In this document: positions 57,365 through 64,000 of the stretch, one piece after another
How the letters are laid out: every line of letters begins with the position of its first letter
Numbering within the stretch: position 1 is the first letter of the stretch
Assembly (NCBI GenBank): GCA_002682825.1
Contig: NOKP01000002.1
Location: 1,927,132-1,991,131 of the forward strand
Source of the DNA: Neonectria sp. B-13
Lineage: Eukaryota; Ascomycota; Sordariomycetes; Hypocreales; Nectriaceae
Direction: 5' to 3'
DNA: 64,000 nucleotides
The notes under the pieces: generated by a model
Databases searched by the model: none
Told to the model about the DNA's origin: nothing
The model's input: the letters and a program-made list of their open reading frames with translations, nothing else
Position numbers and translations under genes: made by a program

Positions 57365-58774
57365 ATGAAGCCAGTCGTTACATTGTCGCTCGTTGCTGGG
57401 CTTGGCGTGAGCATCGCCAATGCGGTGCCCGCGGACGTGGAAGCCAGAACCACCTACCCAACTATCAGAAGAGATGTCATTGTTATCGGAGGAGGATCTT
57501 CGGGAACGTACGCCGCCGTGAAGCTTCGCAGGATGGGCAAGAGCGTCGCCGTCGTTGAGACACGGGAGTCTTTTGGAGGACACACGTCAAGCTACCATGT
57601 ACCTGGTAGCGACATCACTATCGATTACGGAGTCCAAGGCTACGGAGATACTGATGTAATTCGCAATCATTTCGCCAGCTTTGACATTTCCATGGACCAG
57701 CTTCCACTCTCTGAAACTGGCTTTGGCATCGCAAACTACGTGGATTTCCGCAATGGCGAGGCCATTCCCGACTTCAACTTCTCCATGGATCTCTTTGGCT
57801 TTAAAAAGCAGAGCGATAAATACCCTTACCTCTACTACTCGACTCGTCTTCCAGATCCTGTTCCAAAGGATTTTCTCTTGCCTTTTAGAGAATTCCTCGC
57901 AAAGTACGACCTGGAAGACACCACTTACAACATGTTCTACAACCTAGAAGGCTTCGGGGATCTACTGTCTCAGACGACCTTGTACGTCCTGAAATACTTC
58001 AACCGGGAGTATCTTGCTGCCTTGGACCCTGGCTTTAAGGGAGCTCTGGTGACATCTCGGCGGTACAACCAGGAGCTCTATGACAGAGCGGAGGAAATGC
58101 TTGGAAATGACGCGTTGGTTAGCTCTCGGGTTGTGTCGGCCACTCGAAGCAAGTCCGGAGTTACGGTTGTTGTCCGAACTCCGAATGGGATCAAAACAAT
58201 CCAGGCGAAAAAATTGCTAGTTACGATGCCGCCACTGGCGTCAAACATGGAACCCCTAGGCATGGACAAGGCCGAAAAGGCCCTCTTCACCAAGTTTAAG
58301 GCTTCAGGATGGTATGTCGGACTCGTGCGCGCGTCTGGACTACCAGCAAACTTCGCCTTCCAGAACACCCGCCCAGACACACCACACAACCTGCCCAAGC
58401 TGCCGTCTCTGTATCAAATGTCACCAACCGTGGTCCCTGATATCTACCTGGTCCGGTACGGCACAACAGGGCAGATGCCAGATACTCTCGTGAAGAGGGA
58501 CATTACCAAGACCTTCGACCGAGTCAGAACTTCGGTACTGGGTAACCAAGGAAAAGCCCTCAAGCCTGCCGAGCTTCTGGCCTACTCGAGTCACTATCCA
58601 TTCAACTTGCATGTTACTCCTGGGGAGATTTCTAAGGGGTTCTACAACAAACTCGATGACCTTCAGGGGCATCTAAACACTTGGTATACCGGGGCAGCTA
58701 TAATTTCTCATGCGACTGGCGCACTATGGAACTTCACCGATCACCTTGTTGATCGCATGTATGAGAATAAATAG
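57365..58774 (+). CDS. Secreted FAD-dependent oxidoreductase, beta-cyclopiazonate dehydrogenase-like
   Basis: Single exon, 469 residues from the ATG at 57365. The frame is open from 57251, but only the later start places the signal peptide (VVTLSLVAGLGVSIANA) at the N-terminus. The FAD-binding Rossmann fold is intact: DVIVIGGGSSGTYAAVKLRR, then an acid-ended strand VAVVETRESFGGHTSSY. The middle domain (YVDFRNGEAIPDFNFSMD) and the second FAD region near the end (NTWYTGAAIISHATGALWN) match the amine-oxidase-like group annotated in fungi after CpaO, which closes a ring in cyclopiazonic acid. The substrate here is unknown. A secretory signal suggests oxidation in the ER, a vesicle or outside the cell. 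Divergent from the OMT-like gene and convergent with the FAD monooxygenase. Confidence 0.85.
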   Translation: MKPVVTLSLVAGLGVSIANAVPADVEARTTYPTIRRDVIVIGGGSSGTYAAVKLRRMGKSVAVVETRESFGGHTSSYHVPGSDITIDYGVQGYGDTDVIRNHFASFDISMDQLPLSETGFGIANYVDFRNGEAIPDFNFSMDLFGFKKQSDKYPYLYYSTRLPDPVPKDFLLPFREFLAKYDLEDTTYNMFYNLEGFGDLLSQTTLYVLKYFNREYLAALDPGFKGALVTSRRYNQELYDRAEEMLGNDALVSSRVVSATRSKSGVTVVVRTPNGIKTIQAKKLLVTMPPLASNMEPLGMDKAEKALFTKFKASGWYVGLVRASGLPANFAFQNTRPDTPHNLPKLPSLYQMSPTVVPDIYLVRYGTTGQMPDTLVKRDITKTFDRVRTSVLGNQGKALKPAELLAYSSHYPFNLHVTPGEISKGFYNKLDDLQGHLNTWYTGAAIISHATGALWNFTDHLVDRMYENK

Positions 58775-59132
58775 GCGAGTAGTTTTCCTCTTGGCGGTGG
58801 GGTTGGGTTTCTGCTTCTTGAGCTTCGTTTTTGTATTTTATGAGATTTTTTGTTGCGACCTTTTGAATTCAATGACTCTGCTTGGTTTGTTTATTACTTT
58901 CTCAATATCCTTTGATCTTTTTTCTTGAGCCTCGGGACTTTCCCCTCGGCGAAGGCGCTTTGGTCTTAAATCAAAGCCTTTCTTACCTCACTTCTCTGGT
59001 CTTTTTGAAGATCCCATGCAACAATTTTATTTTCGAGTCTAGCTAGCTTTGAGCCATAATATCTGGCTTCATTTCAAAGAAAAAGATCTAACTTGGAAAG
59101 GACTGCTCAGGCAAGCCTCATACACAAATGGC
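58775..59132. other. Convergent intergenic region inside the cluster
   Basis: T-rich 3' regions of the flavoprotein and FAD-monooxygenase genes. Nothing else is seen. Confidence 0.6.
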
Positions 59133-60635
59133 CTACGCGGCTCCGACTGCTACGTTCTCTTCAACATCCCCTCCACGCTGCACTCCCACATGCTCACTGA
59201 TGTCTTCCTTCCCCCCCTCTGGCTTGGAGTCATGCCCCTCCATTGGCTTGAAGCCCCGAGTGAAAACGGGACTGGTTGCAACCTTCTCCCAGTCGTGAAG
59301 CATGTATCCGTTCTCGACAGAGCACTTGACCTCCTCCTGACCACGTGGGATGACATCTGCCTCGTAGTCTTTGATCGTCTGAGAGAGGCTCTTGATACCA
59401 TCCCGGAAGTCCGATAATCCGGCAAGGAGATAGGAAGTATCACAGATACAGTGGTTCAGGCCCTGGCCACGATCTTGAAGAGTGTCAGCATCGAGATATG
59501 AACAGTCCTGGTGAAGATTCACTTACATGGAGGCATTGGGTGGGCGGCATCACCGATCAGAGTCATCCTGCCGTCTTGATTGTTCCATGGCTTTGGGATC
59601 CAGTAACTGATGTCTGCTTTGTGCACTTCGGTATCATCTGGCAGCCACAAAAAGGCCGACCGAGCTGGCTCGCCCATCCCGACTGCGCGTTCTTTGATCA
59701 ACGCGAGACGTTCCGGATAGCTAAGGGCATTGTTTGCGTCCCCCAGCCAGGCCATGGCCATGTGGAAGATCCAGGACTCTGGGTGGTCGGGACCATCAGG
59801 CATGTTGGAGACTTTGACGTGTTAGTGCATCGGCCTGACTGAGAAGTAGCTAGAAATTCTTACTGGACTGAAAAGCGTGGAATGACTGGTTGCTCAGAGC
59901 CAAGTAGCTGGTTGGAAAATCTCGTCGCACATACTTGGCCTTCTCAGCGTCCTGGTAGCACACAGTCATGTTCGTGTGGAAGATGGGGAACTTGCTGATG
60001 GCAGCTTCGGCGGCGCTTCCCATGGCAAACTCTCGAGCCTTGGAGCGAGGGCCATCTGCGCCAATGATGATAGAACCAGGAACGACAGTGCCGTCAGAGA
60101 AGGTGGCGATGACACCTTCGCCGCTCTCATTGAAGGCAACATCGACAAGATTCTTTCCGTACTGGACGTCGACTCCCTCGGAGCAAAGCGCTCGCATTTT
60201 GCTGCGAGATACACGAAGTCCCTTCTCGTATGGGACACCTGTAAGAAGGCTGCCTGTCTCAGCTTGAATGATGGGGTAGAGGCCGCCAGCTTCAATTGGC
60301 ACAGCTGGGTTACAAGAGATCAGGGGCACTTTGTTGAAGACTTCAGAGGGCAGGATTTGTTCCAAGCGGTCAAGAGACCAATGTATGGCCATAGTCCACT
60401 CATTGCTGCGGTAGTTGAGACAGACTTCCTTCTCGAAGATGGAATATCGAATTCCCAACTAGAAGGATTAGCACCGATGACAGTTCTTTTTCGAGATGAA
60501 ACCCAACCTTTTTGAGTCCTTGCCCAACTATCAGGCCGGTAATACCTGGATTGGTCAGATCAATGCAACAAGAGGTTGAATTGAAGCGTAAATACCTGCG
60601 CCGATGATGATGACATGTAGGTCCTTTGCTGACAT
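59133..60635 (-). CDS. FAD-dependent monooxygenase (salicylate-hydroxylase/PaxM-like fold)
   Basis: Exons are 60635-60596, 60545-60508, 60458-59864, 59811-59527 and 59473-59133, phases exact, giving 432 residues. Class A flavin monooxygenases hydroxylate or epoxidise using NAD(P)H and O2. All three hallmarks are present once spliced: the dinucleotide fold VIIIGAGITGLIVGQGLKK; the DG motif GSIIIGADGPRSKAREFAMG; and the GD motif LIGDAAHPMPPYRGQGLNH, which crosses an intron. The substrate region includes EWTMAIHWSLDRLEQILP and RVSRSKMRALCSEGVDVQYG. No C-terminal membrane anchor is seen. Substrate unknown. It shares a 299-bp divergent promoter with the P450 gene. Confidence 0.87.
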
Positions 60636-60934
60636 CTTGCATGTAGAGAATGAGAGAAGTAGGCTTCTTTACCAATGCAGCAAGTATTGAAGTTAAGTCT
60701 GGGGAAAACTTGTCCTTTTGTGTGTTCATATAGCTGAGTAGGATTCCTGGCGGATTCCGCTGACGCCTGGAGGCTTGGGTGCCCGTTCGGGAGCCGACCT
60801 CCGATGGCATCCGTTTCGCGTCCCGTCGACAACATCGGACTTTTTCCAACCTTCTCCGCATAGATTGGAATTTGAACTCGAAGTAATCAAACCATCTGCT
60901 GATTTTACCTAGCAGAGTATCTCAGTAAACTGTC
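60636..60934. promoter_or_regulatory. Divergent promoter of the FAD monooxygenase and P450 genes
   Basis: 299 bp between the two start codons, so both genes share it. It contains a TCG(N5)CGA palindrome near the middle at 60787-60797. Confidence 0.5.
60787..60797. promoter_or_regulatory. TCG(N5)CGA palindrome, AflR-type site
   Basis: TCGGGAGCCGA lies 138 bp before the P450 start and 152 bp before the monooxygenase start. Its inner part is also CGG(N3)CCG. It matches the site type found at 56912. Confidence 0.45.
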
Positions 60935-62604
60935 ATGGATCACACGAAGTTGTTGGAGTTCGCCATTATGTGGAACGTAATCTTGGCTTCTCTTCCACTG
61001 CTTGGTAGCATTTTTGTAAGCCACAGAGCCCCGCCGAGGCACACGAAAAGCTCACAATCCAAAGATCATCGCCAAAGGTGTTTACAACATCTTTTTCCAT
61101 CCCTTGCGTCACCATCCAGGTCCAAAGCTATGGGCAGCAACGAGGCTCCCATGGTGCTGGAACCAGTACCGGGGCAGACTCAACCACAGGCTGGCCGATT
61201 TGCACAACCAATACGGATCGACGGTACGAGTCGCCCCGACTGAGATTTCATACAATTCGGAGACAGCATGGAGGAATATCTACGGTCAACGGTCTATAGA
61301 GATGAGAAAAGACCCAATATTTTCTCTGGCGACGCCGACTGGTGTTCCTAGTAAGTCTTTGACAAGCTAAAGTTCCTGATCGCCGCTGACGAGCAAGACA
61401 TAATGACGGCTGATCGCATGACTCACTCGCGGCACCGTCGTCTCCTATCCCATGCGTTTTCCGAGAAAGCTCTTCGCGAACAAGAAGGAGTTCTGGTCAA
61501 GTATTGTACCAAGCTCCTTGCTCAACTAGAGTCAGAAAGCACCAAGGGACTAGTAGATCTCACGGACTGGTTTCATTTGACAAGTAAGTTCAAATAATGT
61601 GATGGTTGTCAGCGTTTGCTCATGTTAGACTAGCATTCGATCTTATCGGATCACTTGCTTTCGGGGAAGACTTTTCCTGTGTTGACACGGGAAAGCCGCA
61701 TCCATTTGTGGCATCAATCAAGGCAGTCTCCAAAGAACTGATCATGAGCCAAATGGCCCAGTACTACGGGGTCAGCCAGCTAAGGAACTGGGTTTTCATC
61801 AGCGGTTCAGCTAATTCGCGTCTCGCGAATGCTCACCGTGCGAGAGATATGGTTAATGCACGAATTGCCCGAGGTCCAACTAGCGACCGCAAAGACTTCT
61901 GGCATTATGTCCTTGCGGCTGACGAGATCAACGGAAGCGGCAAAGGTTTGTCCCCGGAGGAGATGGTTGTCAATGCGTTTAGCATTGCAATCGCTGGATC
62001 TGATGGCACTGCGACAGCCCTGACGGCGACGACGTTTTTGTTATTGACCCATCAACATGTCTACCAGCAGATTCGTCATAGCGTTCGATCAGCATTTGAC
62101 CTAGAGGAGGATATTACTTCTTCTGCCCTTGCTGGGGACCGAATCCCACTTCTTGATGCAGTGCTCAATGAGTCTATGCGACTCTACCCGCCAGTCGCAG
62201 TCACTCTACCCAGAGTGGTTCCCCCTTGGGGAGCCACGATAGATGGGCTTTTTGTTCCCGGCGGAACGACCGTGGGAGTAAATCACCTCTCAACCTATCA
62301 CTCAGAGAAAAACTTCCATGACGCACAGAAGTTCCTCCCAGAGCGATGGCTTGAGGATAAACAAAACATCAACCAGGTTCCATCGGATGTCAAGGCTAGT
62401 TTCCAGCCCTTTTCGGTGGGCCCTAGAAGTTGTCTGGGCAAGAACTTGGCCAAAGCAGAGATGCGCCTGATTCTCGCCCGTCTTCTCTGGCGATTTGACC
62501 TGGAGCTCGCTACAGAGTGTGAAAATTGGATGAACGGGCAGAGGATCTATGGATTCTGGGTGAAGCCATCGCTGATGTGCAGGTTGTCGCCTAGGTCAAC
62601 ATGA
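60935..62604 (+). CDS. Cytochrome P450 (CYP65-like group) with altered I-helix
   Basis: Microsomal haem monooxygenase. Exons are 60935-61015, 61065-61350, 61398-61583 and 61634-62604, phases exact, giving 507 residues. The N-terminal anchor WNVILASLPLLGSIFIIAKG is followed by the usual YNIFFHPLRHHPGPKLWA. The K-helix ExxR is E364-S-M-R367. The PERF-like region is FLPERW. The haem loop FSVGPRSCLGKN has the ligand Cys at 451. The overall look is that of the isotrichodermin C-15 hydroxylase-like fungal group. The I-helix reads AGSDGT (305-310): the acid is kept, but Gly309 stands where AGSETT-type proteins have the oxygen-activating Thr, and a Thr follows one position later. Substrate unknown. 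Divergent with the FAD monooxygenase. Confidence 0.88.
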
Positions 62605-63167
62605 GAGAAGATGGAATTGGCTTGTTTACTAAAAGATTACCTGTGTGTAGTTTTATGCATTGTCGTTTAGAATTGATACTTCGATTGAGGACTTGATTGC
62701 TCTCTTCGTTGGCCTTTGATTGTGTTGATGTACTTAGGTTTGCGAAGAAGGTTATACTTGACCTCTTCAGTCTAGCTATTCTCGCATCCAGTACGCTAAT
62801 GCATTTTCTATAAGCTATCACTCTATTCTGGTAATAATTTCTATCAAGCCCTCGATTCATAGTTCTGTTACGAGAGGATCACGCTTCAGTCCGTACAGAG
62901 CTATTTTTGAGAAAATTAATGTTGATATATATTGTGTTTAATGCACTACAGAGGCATGCATGGTGAGGATCAATATATCATGAGGCATTTCTCATCTTTT
63001 AGTCCCCGTTTCATTTGTTTCCCCTCCTAATGTTCCAAACGTACCCCCGGCACACAAGTTCCTGACGCGACAACTTCCATCTCATCATGCACCCAACCCC
63101 CTTAGTATTCGACAATGCTTTGTAAATACTATGCGAGACCTCTTCTGTCCTAAGACACCTCGCTCAA
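62605..63167. other. AT-rich convergent gap between P450 and membrane methyltransferase
   Basis: 563 bp, clearly more AT-rich than the rest of the window and without a recognised gene. The minus frame at 62591-62860 resembles nothing. Confidence 0.6.
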
Positions 63168-64000
63168 TCAATTCTTAGTGCCAATGAAGTGGTAAATCTT
63201 GCCAAAGGGCGGCAAGACTGTCGTTTCACCGTCGGAGAACTTCCACCCTGTCGTGTCGATGCCCTCCTTCTCCATCAGCTTGAACATCTCGTTGGGAGTG
63301 CGAGCACGCAAGCACGAAACGTAGCCGTTGATGAAAAAGAAGAGGGGAACCACAGGGATGATGTACGTGAAGATCAGGTGCATGGGAGACCACCACCACC
63401 AAGTCAACGTGGTGATAAATGGGGACAGAATGATGAAGGTGGTGTTGAGCAACGACGATGGTGTCCGGTGGGTTACTTCGAATATCCTGAGCCCAGAAGT
63501 TAGTTTAGAGAGTCAGCAAACAAGCAAATGTGCTTACATGAACGAGTCTGCCTCTTCGATGCAGCTTCTTATGACCTTGCGGGCACCAGGGTCATCGAAG
63601 TGGTGGAAGCACATGTTGAAGATGCGCAGCTCTTTCTTGTCGCGAGCTGCATACCTCAACGCTTTAGTAGCGTCTACAGGCTTCTCCACGTAGGAGATGT
63701 GGTCGCTCTTTGCGACAATGGCCTTCCAAGCCTCCAGATCGGGATACAAATCCGTCAGCAGGAAGTCAATAGGCGGCTTGCCTTCAGCGGCCATGCGCTC
63801 GTTGAGGATCTCCTCGAAGATAGGCGTCGGCCCGCCGGCCCCAGCGCATGCGTCCACGAAGTGATACTCACTCGGGTGGCCGGGCAGGTTGGCCGTGATG
63901 ACGTCGCAAACCTGAGCGGCCGTGGAGGTGCTGCGGTTGAGGCCCACAGTGCGCCAGACGGCGGCGAGCGACCGGTGCGCGTACTCGCGGAGCCATTCGG
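63168..64000 (-). CDS. Membrane-anchored SAM methyltransferase-like protein (5' end outside window)
   Basis: Partial: the frame stays open to the window edge (EWLREYAHRSLAAVWRTV), so the start lies beyond 64000. Exons visible are 64000-63538 and 63486-63168 (GTAAGC donor, GGGCTCAG acceptor). A class I SAM motif is intact (YHFVDACAGAGGPTPIFEEI), with later motifs PIDFLLTDLYPDLEAW and LRIFNMCFHHFDDPGARKV. The C-terminal part carries two to three hydrophobic segments: LLNTTFIILSPFITTLTWWW, LIFTYIIPVVPLFFFI and a re-entrant-looking NGYVSCLRARTPNEMFKLM. It ends LPPFGKIYHFIGTKN. Similar membrane-tailed proteins of unknown substrate occur widely in fungi, some in biosynthetic clusters. Membrane location next to a microsomal P450 would fit a lipophilic intermediate (inference). 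Confidence 0.78.

Overview
The window reads as nuclear DNA of a filamentous ascomycete (Pezizomycotina; probably a Sordariomycete, possibly Hypocreales). Genes are split by short introns of about 45-110 bp with GTAAGT-like donors, CTAAC/CTGAC-like branch sites and CAG/TAG acceptors. Genes lie on both strands without operons, and long pyrimidine-rich leaders are common. No rRNA, convincing tRNA, transposase or CRISPR was found. The genus assignment is inference from gene content and gene structure only.

Left and middle (about 0.3-55.2 kb): conserved, mostly single-copy housekeeping genes. In order: a Thp3/LENG8-type SAC3-domain protein; a long gene-free stretch leading into the polarity scaffold bem1; an unknown membrane protein; a Yvc1-type TRP channel; an RTA1-type 7-TM protein; a mucin-like single-pass surface protein; a Swt21/WRAP53-like WD40 protein; a PQ-loop protein; an R3H-associated-domain protein; a candidate Zip2/SHOC1-like meiotic protein; DDB1; the Rieske protein of complex III; CCT1; cytosolic prolyl-tRNA synthetase; a Lyc1-like acetyltransferase; the GINS subunit Psf2; an acidic low-complexity protein; a secreted M28 leucine aminopeptidase; Naf1; and Alg9. 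Exon structures were rebuilt by joining reading frames across splice sites, and the phases close in every case.

Right end (55.26-64.0 kb, running off the edge): gene character changes abruptly, only 94 bp beyond alg9, to what looks like one flank of a secondary-metabolite cluster. It holds an O-methyltransferase-fold protein, a secreted CpaO-like FAD oxidoreductase, an FAD monooxygenase, a cytochrome P450 and a membrane-anchored methyltransferase cut by the window edge. No backbone synthase or terpene cyclase and no transporter or regulator is inside the window. The first four genes form two divergent pairs, and the intergenic region of each pair contains a TCG(N5)CGA palindrome, the AflR-type site.

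Two of these enzymes have unusual active sites. The O-methyltransferase-like protein has lost both its glycine-rich SAM loop and its catalytic His-Asp. The P450 has Gly in place of the I-helix threonine. This small tailoring group is the most likely place in the window for undescribed chemistry.
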